From contig JAJYUH010000011.1 of assembly GCA_021792635.1 (NCBI GenBank), positions 36,985 to 100,984 on the forward strand: a DNA stretch of 64,000 nt, read 5' to 3'. The translations under genes were made by a program, and so were the position numbers. Positions 8,867-17,322 of the stretch are shown here, in pieces. The stretch comes from Natronospirales bacterium (GTDB lineage: Bacteria > Pseudomonadota > Gammaproteobacteria > Natronospirales > REEB76). How positions within the stretch are numbered: position 1 is the stretch's first letter; each line of letters opens with the position of its first letter. The notes beneath the pieces were generated by a model. The model saw only the letters and a program-made list of their open reading frames with translations, was not told the origin of the DNA and did no database searches.

Positions 8867-10663
8867 GTGGCCAGCTATACCGCCCCTCTGCGGGACATGC
8901 AGTTTGTATTGAATGAGCTCGCGGACCTTGCGGGTGTGGCCCGGCTTCCCGGTTACGGGGATGCCACGCCCGAAGTGGTGGAGACGGTGCTGGACGCGGC
9001 CGGCAAGTTCGCCGCGGATGTGCTCGCGCCGCTCAATGCCGCCGGTGACAGGGAAGGCGCGAAGCTCGGTGAGGACGGAGTGGTGACGACGCCCAAGGGC
9101 TTCAAGGATGCGTACACGCGTTACGTGGCGGATGGCTGGAACGCGCTGGCGCTGCCGCCGGAATACGGCGGGCAGGGGCTGCCGCAACTGGTTTCCGCGC
9201 CGGTGCAGGAAATGTGGCAGGCGGCGAACATGTCTTACGCACTCTGTTCTTTGCTTACGCAAGGTGCCGTGGAAGCGCTCATGCTGAGAGGTTCCGATGA
9301 ACTCAAAAAGCGCTTTTTACCCAGGATGGTGGCCGGCGAGTGGACCGGCACCATGAATCTCTCCGAGCCGCAGGCGGGTTCCGATCTGGCGGCGGTACGT
9401 TGCCGCGCGGAACGTGCAGGCGATCATTACAAACTCACCGGCCAGAAGATTTTTATCACCTACGGCGAGCACGACTGGACCGATAACATCATCCACATGG
9501 TGCTGGCACGCACCGCGGATGCCCCCGCAGGGGTGAAGGGCATCTCCATGTTTCTGGTGCCAAAATTTCTGGTGAATGCAGACGGCTCGCTGGGCAAGCG
9601 CAATGACGTGCATTGTGCCTCCATCGAACACAAACTCGGCATCCATGCCAGCCCCACGGCGGTGATGTCCTACGGCGACCGGGGCGGTGCGATCGGCTAC
9701 CTCGTCGGCGAAGAGAACCACGGACTCGAATACATGTTCATCATGATGAACCTGGCGCGTTTCAGCGTGGGCCTGCAGGGCTTGGGGATCGCCGAGCGCG
9801 CCTGGCAGCAGGCGCGGGCCTATGCCCGGGAGCGCGTGCAGGGCGCCGACATCGGCGAGCGTCACGGCAAACCGGTGCCCATCATCCGTCATCCGGATGT
9901 GCGGCGCATGCTCATGAGCATGAAGGCGCGCATCGAAGCCATGCGCGCGGTGGCCTATGTCACGGCCGCGGGCCTGGACCAGGCCATGCGCAATGCGGAT
10001 GAAAAGATGCGCGTCCAGGCACAGGCCTTCGTGGATTTCCTGATCCCGGTAGTGAAAGGCTGGTGCACGGAGAGCGCCATTGACATCACCTCCCTCGGCA
10101 TCCAGATCCACGGCGGCATGGGCTATATCGAGGAGACCGGCGCCGCGCAGTATTTCCGCGATGCGCGCATCAGCACCATCTATGAGGGCACCACCGGCAT
10201 CCAGGCGAAGGACCTGGTGGGCCGCAAGATCGCCCGCGATCAGGGCGCAACCGCCAAGGCGCTCATCGCCATGATGCGCACCCTGGATGGGGAGCTGTCC
10301 AAAGCAAAGGACGAGAATCTGCAGGCTATACGCGCGCGACTCACCACCGGCATCAACGCGCTGGAAGAAGCGATGCACTGGCTGGTGACCCATTACGCTG
10401 AAAACGTGAAAGCGGCTGCGGCCGGTTCGGTACCGTTCCTGAAACTCGCCGGCATCGTCACGGGCGGCTGGCAAATGGCGCGTGCCGCGCTCATTGCGCA
10501 GCACAAGCTCCGGGCGGACACGGGGGATGTGCGTTTCTATCGGGCCAAGCTCGGCACGGCGCGCTACTACGCGGACTACGAACTCACCCAGGCACCAGGG
10601 CTCAAGGAAGCCATCGTCGCCGGCGCTGTGGGCATCCTCGCCCTTTCTGAGGATCAGTTTTAA
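8867..10663 (+). CDS. Acyl-CoA dehydrogenase, large form with C-terminal extension, 598 aa
   Basis: FAD-dependent alpha,beta-dehydrogenation of an acyl-CoA thioester. Visible elements are an N-terminal helical domain, the LSEPQAGSDLAAVR beta-domain motif, GQKIFIT, the FAD-domain segment IQIHGGMGYIEE, and YEGTTGIQ with the candidate catalytic Glu near residue 440. A further 130 residues form the extra C-terminal domain of the 600-aa subgroup, which includes DmdC-like and several short/medium-chain enzymes. The substrate is not fixed. The start is taken as GTG 8867, five to seven bases after CAGGAG; a TTG two codons upstream is less likely. It stands alone, with no adjacent electron-transfer flavoprotein or thiolase. 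Confidence 0.92.
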   Translation: MASYTAPLRDMQFVLNELADLAGVARLPGYGDATPEVVETVLDAAGKFAADVLAPLNAAGDREGAKLGEDGVVTTPKGFKDAYTRYVADGWNALALPPEYGGQGLPQLVSAPVQEMWQAANMSYALCSLLTQGAVEALMLRGSDELKKRFLPRMVAGEWTGTMNLSEPQAGSDLAAVRCRAERAGDHYKLTGQKIFITYGEHDWTDNIIHMVLARTADAPAGVKGISMFLVPKFLVNADGSLGKRNDVHCASIEHKLGIHASPTAVMSYGDRGGAIGYLVGEENHGLEYMFIMMNLARFSVGLQGLGIAERAWQQARAYARERVQGADIGERHGKPVPIIRHPDVRRMLMSMKARIEAMRAVAYVTAAGLDQAMRNADEKMRVQAQAFVDFLIPVVKGWCTESAIDITSLGIQIHGGMGYIEETGAAQYFRDARISTIYEGTTGIQAKDLVGRKIARDQGATAKALIAMMRTLDGELSKAKDENLQAIRARLTTGINALEEAMHWLVTHYAENVKAAAAGSVPFLKLAGIVTGGWQMARAALIAQHKLRADTGDVRFYRAKLGTARYYADYELTQAPGLKEAIVAGAVGILALSEDQF

Positions 10664-10685
10664 ACCGCGCAACTCTAATTTAAGA

Positions 10686-11534
10686 ATGAACAACGCTGGC
10701 AAATTTTGGTTTGTGACAGTCACCGTAGTTGTGTTTGCAAGCTCAATGGCCGGTGCCCGTACTTTTTCATTGATTGCTGATAGAGTTCATAATTTACCGA
10801 CAGCACCGAATCCTAATCAATCCGTATCGGGTAAATATATCCACGTTAAGCCATACGTTACGTATGATGTTGGGGGCCACCCGATTAATGCGCCGGCTTA
10901 TATTATTGACATTTACACTGGTGCATTATTTTTGGAGTCGCCCAAGCCGCGGGAAGTACCCCCATTCTCTCTTCCGATTCCGAAGACATTGCATGGCCGG
11001 CTCGCTCTTTACTACAGCAAAGAATTCGATTGGGTAGTGGTACCCCGAAGCTGGGCTCTTGTGTCTGCAGGCGTAGGTGCGGACGGTGGTGGGAATCTGG
11101 CTTTCGTAGAACCAAATACACCAAGTGAGTTGAAATCAGGTATGCGTGGTTGGATGGTTATGGGGTTTTCACTTGGTAATCTTGTCGGTTTTGGCGAAAC
11201 AGATGGGATTATCCCAAGTGCTCATCAAGCTATGCTTGAGGGGTGGCCCGACACGTTCCAAAAGGGACCGTCACCAACGCTTGTGCCGAAGCCGGAAACA
11301 ATGCGCCACCTTAACCCTTGCACAGCGATTTTTAGTTATCGGATTCCAAATTACCCAATTGTGCGTGCAGTTGCGTACCTGGGGCCCACTATAGAACCAT
11401 GGTGGCGAGATAAGTCCATGTCAGAGATTTATCTCGCATTATCAAATTCTCAATCTGCGCTGGCGAATTTTATTTTCAAAACCTTCCGCAGTCACCTTGA
11501 GCCGTGCACAACAGAAACGAAATCGAAAACGTAG
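10686..11534 (+). CDS. AT-rich secreted protein of unknown function, 282 aa
   Basis: The frame from ATG 10686 begins with a clear signal peptide (FWFVTVTVVVFASSMAGA, cleavage near residue 24). About 255 mature residues follow, with no membrane segment and two Cys pairs possible near the C-terminus (NPCTAIF and EPCTTE). Codon usage is visibly AT-richer than the dehydrogenase 22 bp upstream, suggesting acquisition. The protein may resemble DUF4850-type exported proteins, but I am not certain. It is likely periplasmic. It is followed by a hairpin-dense non-coding region rather than by another gene. Confidence 0.7.
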   Translation: MNNAGKFWFVTVTVVVFASSMAGARTFSLIADRVHNLPTAPNPNQSVSGKYIHVKPYVTYDVGGHPINAPAYIIDIYTGALFLESPKPREVPPFSLPIPKTLHGRLALYYSKEFDWVVVPRSWALVSAGVGADGGGNLAFVEPNTPSELKSGMRGWMVMGFSLGNLVGFGETDGIIPSAHQAMLEGWPDTFQKGPSPTLVPKPETMRHLNPCTAIFSYRIPNYPIVRAVAYLGPTIEPWWRDKSMSEIYLALSNSQSALANFIFKTFRSHLEPCTTETKSKT

Positions 11535-11905
11535 ACGCGGGTTAATTCTTCATCAAGCTACGCGGTTTTTCGAGATCCACAGTGACAATCAAGACCAAGG
11601 TGCGCTGGATATTGCGTATCTTGCTCTTGTACCCGTAGCGCGAGCCGAGCACTGGAGCGAGCAAGGCCAGCCCGCAGGGGCGCCGCCATGGATGGCGGCG
11701 CTCCGGTCGCGAGGCGAGGGAACGCCTCTCGGCCGGACTCCGCGGCGAGCGAAGCGCGCAGGGTAGTCGCCGTCCGCGGCGACCCGCGCTCCGGGGGAAT
11801 GGTTTTGGTGACTTTTGCCGAAACAAAAGTCACCCGTCGTACGGGGGCGGAACCCCGGTAGGAATGATCGCGGCCAAAGGCCGCCCTCACAGGGCGGATA
11901 TTGCC
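11535..11905. repeat. Hairpin-dense intergenic repeat region
   Basis: No gene is supported here. The stretch is packed with perfect inverted repeats: 10-bp arms GCGCCGCCAT/ATGGCGGCGC with a 2-nt loop (11680-11701); 7-bp arms GTCGCCG/CGGCGAC (11766-11783); 11-bp arms GGTGACTTTTG/CAAAAGTCACC with a 6-nt loop (11807-11834); GCGGCC/GGCCGC around AAA (11870-11884); and CCGCCCT/AGGGCGG around CAC (11881-11897). A GGTAGGA start at about 11857 links the right part to the GTAGGAGC REP-like elements further along. It lies between an AT-rich gene and the arsR promoter. Confidence 0.7.
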
Positions 11906-11909
11906 GGTA

Positions 11910-11937
11910 TTGACATATCGAAAAAAGCCGATATAAT
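11910..11937 (+). promoter_or_regulatory. Consensus sigma-70 promoter with overlapping ArsR-type operator
   Basis: TTGACA at 11910-11915 and TATAAT at 11932-11937 both match consensus exactly, with a 16-bp spacer. The inverted repeat ATATCG/CGATAT (11915-11920 and 11929-11934, 8-bp spacer) overlaps both elements, so a bound dimer would block RNA polymerase. The start codon at 11946 is only 8 bp after the -10 element, which predicts a leaderless or nearly leaderless arsR transcript. Confidence 0.85.
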
Positions 11938-11945
11938 CATTCGTC

Positions 11946-12248
11946 ATGGAACAGGTGGAAGTCTTCAAGGCGCTGGCCAACGAATCACGGCTCAAGATTC
12001 TGCAGTGGATGAAGGATCCGGACCGGCACTTCGGCCCGTGCCCGACGGGCGGCAGCCGCGGGCGCAAGGTGTGCGTCGGCGAGATCCAGGCCAAGTTGGG
12101 ACTCTCCCAGTCCACCGCCTCCCAGTATCTGGCGACCCTGGAACAGGCGGGGTTGGTGGTGGCGAAGCGGCAGGGTCAATGGACCTTCTATGAGCGCAAC
12201 GAGGAGGCGCTCAGGGAACTCGGCAAATTTCTGAAGGAAGAGATTTAA
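11946..12248 (+). CDS. ArsR-family winged-helix repressor, 100 aa
   Basis: Standard ArsR fold: VFKALANESRLKILQWM (helices 1-2), then the recognition helix region VGEIQAKLGLSQSTASQYLATLEQAGLV and a wing (VAKRQGQWTFYER). It lacks the ELCVCDL metal site of ArsR/SmtB. Instead it has a Cys pair on a loop between helices 2 and 3 (CPTGGSRGRKVC, near residues 32-43), better suited to thiol-based sensing of oxidants or electrophiles. It is followed by oye, gst and FMN-reductase genes, which supports a reactive-electrophile or quinone regulon. It is probably autoregulated through the operator over its own promoter. Confidence 0.88.
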   Translation: MEQVEVFKALANESRLKILQWMKDPDRHFGPCPTGGSRGRKVCVGEIQAKLGLSQSTASQYLATLEQAGLVVAKRQGQWTFYERNEEALRELGKFLKEEI

Positions 12249-12307
12249 GCGAGCGCATGCGCAGCACCGGCGATGGAAGCGTTACCCCGCGAGGGGATTT
12301 TTTCGGA

Positions 12308-12339
12308 TTTCATATATCGAGTAATTCAAATATATGAAA
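12308..12339 (+). promoter_or_regulatory. Palindromic operator upstream of the Old Yellow Enzyme operon
   Basis: Perfect 10-bp inverted repeat TTTCATATAT (12308-12317) and ATATATGAAA (12330-12339) with a 12-bp spacer, placed 31 bp before the start of the OYE gene. The left arm runs into ATATCG, the half-site also present at the arsR promoter. Most likely this is the ArsR site controlling the detoxification genes, though no clean -35/-10 pair stands out around it. Confidence 0.65.
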
Positions 12340-12370
12340 ACCACTGAATAATCGAGAGGAGCGAATAACC

Positions 12371-13468
12371 ATGCACACACAACCCTTGCTGACACCGGTG
12401 AAACTCGGCCGCCATGAACTCCCGAACCGCGTGGTCATGGCACCCATGACGCGTTCGCGCGCCTACAATCGCGACCAGGCACCCACGGAATTGCATGCGG
12501 AGTATTACGCCCAGCGTGCCTCCGCCGGACTCATCATCACCGAAGGCAGCCAGATTTCACCCCAGGGTGTGGGTTACATCCATACTCCCGGCATCCATTC
12601 GCAAGCGCAGATCAAAGGCTGGAAGAAGGTCAGCGATGCGGTACACGCCAGGAACGGCCGCATCTTCATCCAGTTGTGGCATGTGGGCCGGATATCGCAT
12701 CCGGATTTTCATAATGGCGCGTTGCCGGTGGCGCCGTCCGCCATCAACCCCGACACCAAATCATTCACGCCGCAGGGACTCAAGGACACCGTCACGCCGC
12801 GCGCATTGGAAACCCGCGAAGTGCGGCAAGTGGTACAGGACTACGCACAGGCGGCGCACAATGCGATGCAGGCGGGCTTCGACGGCGTGGAAATCCACGG
12901 TGCCAACGGTTACCTCATCGAACAGTTCCTGCGCGACGCCAGCAACACGCGCAACGACGAGTACGGCGGCAGCGTGCCCAACCGCGCGCGGTTTTTGTTT
13001 GATGTCGTGGACGCTATTACGGACAGCATCGGCGCAGACCGTGTGGGCGTCCGCCTGTCGCCCGCCAATACCTGGAACGTGCCGGCGGATTCCGATACCC
13101 GCGCCTTGTACGATTTCGTCATTGGTGCGCTATCGAGTTACGAACTGGCCTATCTGCATCTGCGTGAAGGGCAGGGCGACCTGTCAGCCATACCCAATAT
13201 GGTGACCCGCGTGGCGGAGCACTATCGCACGGTATATCGCGGCACGCTTATCACCAACACCGGTTACGATCGCGACAAGGGTAATGCGGTTATAGCGAAT
13301 GGCCACGCGGATCTTGTGGCCTACGGCGCCCTGTTCATTGCCAATCCGGACCTGGTGGAGCGCTTCCGCGTCAATGCGCCGCTGGCGCAGGCGGACCAGA
13401 ACACCTTCTACCAGGGCGGCGCCCGGGGCTATGTGGATTACCCCACGTTGCAGGCCGAAGCGGCCTGA
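12371..13468 (+). CDS. Old Yellow Enzyme-family alkene reductase (NemA-like), 365 aa
   Basis: FMN-dependent NADPH:enone/maleimide reductase with a TIM barrel. Visible hallmarks are PLLTPVKLGRHELPNRVVMAPMTR at the N-terminus, the substrate/FMN strand GRIFIQLWHVGR, the VEIHGANGYLIEQFL motif with the ligand-binding His and Asn, the DEYGGSVPNRARF loop, and the phosphate-binding NTGYD segment. Length is normal. GAGAGGAG precedes ATG 12371. It is the first gene of the oye-gst-FMN-reductase run behind an ArsR regulator, the arrangement expected for disposal of electrophilic alkenes, quinones or nitro compounds. Confidence 0.94.
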   Translation: MHTQPLLTPVKLGRHELPNRVVMAPMTRSRAYNRDQAPTELHAEYYAQRASAGLIITEGSQISPQGVGYIHTPGIHSQAQIKGWKKVSDAVHARNGRIFIQLWHVGRISHPDFHNGALPVAPSAINPDTKSFTPQGLKDTVTPRALETREVRQVVQDYAQAAHNAMQAGFDGVEIHGANGYLIEQFLRDASNTRNDEYGGSVPNRARFLFDVVDAITDSIGADRVGVRLSPANTWNVPADSDTRALYDFVIGALSSYELAYLHLREGQGDLSAIPNMVTRVAEHYRTVYRGTLITNTGYDRDKGNAVIANGHADLVAYGALFIANPDLVERFRVNAPLAQADQNTFYQGGARGYVDYPTLQAEAA

Positions 13469-13502
13469 CGGTTATTTCACTCACTCACAAGGAGACCATG
13501 CC

Positions 13503-14111
13503 ATGAAACTTTATTATTCCCCCGGCGCCTGTTCCCTGGCGCCTCACATCGTGCTGCGCGAGCTCGGCCTGCCGTTCGAGACGGTGCAGGTGGACCTCAA
13601 GACCCACAAGCTCGCCAGTGGCGCGGACTACTACCAGATCAACCCCAAGGGCTATGTGCCGGCGCTGCAGCTGGATGACGGTTCGCTGTTCACCGAGGGT
13701 GCCGCCATTCTGCAATATCTGGCTGACCGTAAACCGGAAGCCGGCCTGCTGGGAGCATCCGGCAGCATGGAACGCTACCGCGCCATCGAATGGCTCACCT
13801 TCATCAGCAGCGAGCTGCACAAGGGCTTCAGCCCCTTGTTTAACGGCGACATGCCGGAGGCGGCGAAGAAGATTTTCCTGGACAAACTGAAAAACCGCTT
13901 TGCGCTGCTGGACAAGCATCTGGCCAGTCACGAGTTCCTCATGGGCAAGAAATTCACGGTGGCGGACGCCTACGCGTTCACCATTCTGAATTGGAAGAAC
14001 TTTCTGAACGTGGACCTGAGCCCGTGGAAAAACATCGAGGCTTACCTGAATCGCGTGGCCGCGCGTCCCAAGGTGCGCGAGACCATGCACGCCGAGAAAC
14101 TGGCGGCCTGA
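13503..14111 (+). CDS. Glutathione S-transferase (beta-class-like), 202 aa
   Basis: The N-terminal thioredoxin-like domain starts MKLYYSPGACSLAPH, with Cys10/Ser11 at the GSH site typical of beta-class enzymes, then the cis-Pro segment GYVPALQL and the gamma-Glu-binding TEGAAILQYL. The C-terminal helical domain includes FTVADAYAFTIL. The enzyme conjugates or reduces electrophiles with glutathione. AAGGAGACC lies directly upstream of ATG 13503, 34 bp after the OYE gene, so cotranscription is likely. It complements OYE by trapping reactive enones. Confidence 0.93.
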   Translation: MKLYYSPGACSLAPHIVLRELGLPFETVQVDLKTHKLASGADYYQINPKGYVPALQLDDGSLFTEGAAILQYLADRKPEAGLLGASGSMERYRAIEWLTFISSELHKGFSPLFNGDMPEAAKKIFLDKLKNRFALLDKHLASHEFLMGKKFTVADAYAFTILNWKNFLNVDLSPWKNIEAYLNRVAARPKVRETMHAEKLAA

Positions 14112-14196
14112 CATTTTCCTCAATGCCTCTCCCCCGGATGACGGGGAGCGGCGTTGCGAGGGCATGATTTTCGAATCCAATCCAGGAGAACAGGAA

Positions 14197-14760
14197 ATGA
14201 AATCCAAGATCGCCATTATTATTGGCAGCACGCGTCCGGGTCGCAATGCGGAACCCGTGGCCCGATGGGTGTACGGAATCGCAAAACAGCGCAGCGATGC
14301 CGAGTTCGAGCTTGTGGACATCAAGAGCTTCAATTTGCCGCACCTCGACGAGCCCATACCGCCTTCCTTGCGGCAGTACAGCCAGCCGCACACCAAAGCC
14401 TGGGCGGAGAAGATCAACTCATTCGACGCGTATGTTTTCGTGACGCCCGAGTACAACCACAGCACCTCGGGTGCGCTCAAGAACGCGATTGATTTTCTGT
14501 ACCAGGAATGGAACAACAAGGCCGCCGGTTTCGTGAGCTATGGCAGCGCCGGCGGCACGCGCGCGGTGGAGCATCTGCGGCTGGTGATGGCCGAACTGCA
14601 GGTGGCGACGGTGCGTGCGCAGGTGGCGCTGTCCCTGTTCATGGACTTCGAGAATTTCAGCGTATTCAAGCCCGCAGCGCATCACGAAGCGGAGGTCAAT
14701 GCGATGCTCGATCAGCTGGTGGCCTGGGGCAGCGCGCTGAAAACCCTCCGCGATCGCTAG
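14197..14760 (+). CDS. NADPH-dependent FMN reductase / quinone reductase-like flavodoxin-fold protein, 187 aa
   Basis: Flavodoxin-like fold of the NADPH_dep_FMN_red family: phosphate loop IIGSTRPGRNAEPVARW at residues 8-24, VFVTPEYNHSTSGALKNAIDFL at about 80-101, then YGSAGGTRAVEHLR. Proteins of this type reduce FMN, quinones, azo dyes or chromate. ATG 14197 is chosen over an in-frame ATG 33 bp upstream because CCAGGAGAACAGGAA sits immediately before it. It is third in the ArsR-controlled run and could supply reduced flavin to OYE or reduce quinones itself. Confidence 0.92.
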   Translation: MKSKIAIIIGSTRPGRNAEPVARWVYGIAKQRSDAEFELVDIKSFNLPHLDEPIPPSLRQYSQPHTKAWAEKINSFDAYVFVTPEYNHSTSGALKNAIDFLYQEWNNKAAGFVSYGSAGGTRAVEHLRLVMAELQVATVRAQVALSLFMDFENFSVFKPAAHHEAEVNAMLDQLVAWGSALKTLRDR

Positions 14761-14841
14761 TTCCGCTGCCGCGAAACGCATGCGCGGGTCATCGCGTGCT
14801 ACCCGGGCAAGCAGGGGACGGAGATCGCCGACCGGCGCAAC

Positions 14842-17166
14842 TTACGCGTCGCCCTGTGCCGGGTGTGCGGGCGCCTTGGCGCTACCGGGCCCCTGCAGGC
14901 GCGCGAGCCACAGTTTGCGCAGGAAATCGTAGGCCATGAGCAGCGCAGCCACGGCGAAGACCACGTCGCCGGGCATGCGCAGCCACTGCCAGAGGAGCGT
15001 CTTGTCGTAGAACCGCAGGCTTCTGGCATAGGCGTAGCCATGGGCGTACACCGCCTCGAGCTGCGGCCAGCCGATGGGGAAGAAGTTGAGCAGGATCCAC
15101 AGCACCATGCCCAGGTTGTAGAGCCAGAAGGCCCACACCCCGAGCCGGTCGCTCCAGGGGCGGGCGCCGTTCAGGTAGCGCAGCGCGAGATATACCAGAC
15201 CGATGGCCAGCATGCCGAAGGCGCCGAACATGGCGGTGTGGGCATGGTTGAGGGTGAGGAAGGTGCCGTGTTCGTAGTAGTTGACCAGCGGCGCGTTAAT
15301 GGTGCCGCCGCCGAACACCCCCGCACCCACGAAGTTCCAGAACGTTGATCCCAGAATGAAAAGATACGCAAGCCGGTAGGGGAATCCTTTCTCCTCGCTG
15401 ATACGTTGACGCTGCTCGATGGCCTCCAACACCAGCAGGAACAGCGGCAGCACCTCGAGGAACGAGAACATGCTGCCCACCCCGATCCACAGCCCCGGCT
15501 CGCCCGCCCAGTACATGTGGTGTCCGGTGCCGAGGATGCCACTCACCAGTATCAGGATCCACTCGAACAGGATGGCGCGCTCGGCGAATTGCCGCGACAC
15601 CAGCCCCAGCGCCATGAGGAAGTAGCCGGTGACCGCGGCGGCGAAGAGCTCGAAGGCCCACTCCACCCACAGGTGCACCACCCACCAGCGCCAGAAATCG
15701 GTAATGGTGAAGGAGGGATTGGGCGAGGCCAGCGGGATCATGCCGAAAGCGTAGATCACCGCCACACCCAGCGTGCTGTACCACAGCAGATGTTCGGCCC
15801 GGAACAGGCTGTAGAACGACCGGCTCCGCTTGAACAGGGCAACCAGGGTGGGCCAGAAGGCGCGCAGCAGTATCAGGCTCCATGCCAGCAGCCCCACGAA
15901 GAACAGTATCTGCCAGAAGCGTCCGAGTTCCAGATAAGAGAGCCCCTGGTTGCCGAACCAGAACCAGTGCTTCTGAATTATCCCCATGATGCCGAGGTAA
16001 TTGCCGAGCAGCGCCCCGCCCACGATCACCACCAGCACCCAGAACAGCAGATTGACGATGCCGCGCTGCCCGGCCGGTTCGCGCCGGCCGATGATGGGCG
16101 CCAGAAACAGCGCCGCGCCGATCCAGCTCACACCGATCCAGACGATGGGCGCCTGCAGGTGCACGTCCCGCAGGAAGGCGAACGGCAGCCAGCGGTTCAC
16201 GTCTATGCCATAAAAGCTGGTACGCTCGGAGTAGTAGTGGGCGAGAATGCTGCCCGCACCGATCTGCACCAGAAACACGGCCGCCACCACCAGAAAATAC
16301 TTTCCCAGCGCCCGTTGGCTCGGCGTAGGTTCGCCGAAGCCCTGCAGGGTTCGCTCATGAGTTTCCGCCACTGCCTTGCGTTCGATGAACAGGCGGAAAA
16401 TTGCCACCACCGCACCGATGCCGAAGAACACCAGCGTGAAAGAGGCCCAGGTCCAGATGAACGTTGCCGCCGTGGGAGCGTTGCCCACCAGCGGTTCGTA
16501 GGGCCAGTTGCTGGTCCAGGAATAGTCCTTGCCCGGACGGCGGGCCACGGTGGTGAGCGAGGAATACAGCAGGAAATCGGCGGTCTGTGCCGCGGTCCGG
16601 GGCGTGAGGCTGTAGGCGCGGGTGTAGCCCTTGGTGAAATTGTCGGTCAGCAGGGACTGTGCGATCCGGCCGCGCAGGCTGAACAGCGCCTGCGCCACCG
16701 CATCGGGCAGCACCACCGTGGGTATGCGGAGATCCACGCCTTGCAGGTCGGCGCGCATCGCCCGCGTGATGCCGGATTGCTGGTCGGCCGTCAGCGCCGC
16801 AAATGGTTTGCCGTAGCGCGTCTGCGCAAGGTTGTCCCGTACCGTTTTGCCGATCTGCACCAGGTATTCAGCGGTATAGTCCTCGCCGAAATAGGAACCC
16901 ATGCCGTAGAGGCTGCCGTAATCCATGAGGTCAGCCTGCTGGAAACCGGACTTGCCGGCGACGATATCGGCGCGGGACATCACTACCTGGCCGGAGGCGG
17001 TCACGAACTGTGTGGGCAGCGGCGCGGCTTCGCGGTAGGTAAGATAGGTGGCCCAGATCATGGCGCTCCAGCAGCCCAGCGTCACGGCCAGCAGAATCCA
17101 GATGAGAACCTTACTTACCTTGTCCTGGGACACTTCACCGGAGTCCGGAGTATGGCTGGAAATCAT
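14842..17166 (-). CDS. norB: Quinol-dependent nitric oxide reductase (single-subunit qNOR)
   Basis: The 774-aa membrane enzyme reduces 2 NO to N2O with electrons from quinol. The N-terminal extension after the first membrane helix (the qNOR-specific region replacing NorC, about residues 40-215) is followed by about 12 membrane helices. Haem and non-haem iron ligands are visible in VVHLWVEWAFELFAAAVTGYF (His plus the FeB-region Glu), GILGTGHHMYW (two adjacent His) and LNHAHTAMFG. The start is ATG 17166, behind an AAGGAA site; the frame extends upstream only as low-quality sequence. A perfect FNR/DNR box lies in its promoter. No NorD/NorQ partner is nearby, which suits a stand-alone detoxifying qNOR. 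Confidence 0.95.
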   Translation of the reverse strand: MISSHTPDSGEVSQDKVSKVLIWILLAVTLGCWSAMIWATYLTYREAAPLPTQFVTASGQVVMSRADIVAGKSGFQQADLMDYGSLYGMGSYFGEDYTAEYLVQIGKTVRDNLAQTRYGKPFAALTADQQSGITRAMRADLQGVDLRIPTVVLPDAVAQALFSLRGRIAQSLLTDNFTKGYTRAYSLTPRTAAQTADFLLYSSLTTVARRPGKDYSWTSNWPYEPLVGNAPTAATFIWTWASFTLVFFGIGAVVAIFRLFIERKAVAETHERTLQGFGEPTPSQRALGKYFLVVAAVFLVQIGAGSILAHYYSERTSFYGIDVNRWLPFAFLRDVHLQAPIVWIGVSWIGAALFLAPIIGRREPAGQRGIVNLLFWVLVVIVGGALLGNYLGIMGIIQKHWFWFGNQGLSYLELGRFWQILFFVGLLAWSLILLRAFWPTLVALFKRSRSFYSLFRAEHLLWYSTLGVAVIYAFGMIPLASPNPSFTITDFWRWWVVHLWVEWAFELFAAAVTGYFLMALGLVSRQFAERAILFEWILILVSGILGTGHHMYWAGEPGLWIGVGSMFSFLEVLPLFLLVLEAIEQRQRISEEKGFPYRLAYLFILGSTFWNFVGAGVFGGGTINAPLVNYYEHGTFLTLNHAHTAMFGAFGMLAIGLVYLALRYLNGARPWSDRLGVWAFWLYNLGMVLWILLNFFPIGWPQLEAVYAHGYAYARSLRFYDKTLLWQWLRMPGDVVFAVAALLMAYDFLRKLWLARLQGPGSAKAPAHPAQGDA

Positions 17167-17199
17167 GGCAGTTCCTTGCGGTTCGGATTCCCGCCGGGG

Positions 17200-17241
17200 A
17201 GTGTAGCTAAGTTCTGTAGACGGTGAATTGATACAGATCAA
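17200..17241 (-). promoter_or_regulatory. FNR/DNR-type box and promoter of the nitric oxide reductase gene
   Basis: TTGAT-ACAG-ATCAA at 17228-17241 is a perfect FNR/Anr/Dnr palindrome. On the minus strand, a -10-like TACACT (17200-17205) starts 22 bp after the box, which puts the box centre at -41.5 relative to a start site near 17193. This is the class II activator position. It predicts induction of norB under low oxygen or NO. Confidence 0.85.
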
Positions 17242-17322
17242 CGGTGAGCACGATTGCCAGCCGGTACTACCCCGTGGGTTTCCGGCCCCCGAGGCCGGAG
17301 CCGCAGGCATGGCGGTTCGCCG

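Noticed and set aside
15406..17226. 606-codon open frame antisense to the nitric oxide reductase gene
   Set aside because: It is a high-GC shadow of the norB frame, with His/Gln/Arg-rich translation and no domain.
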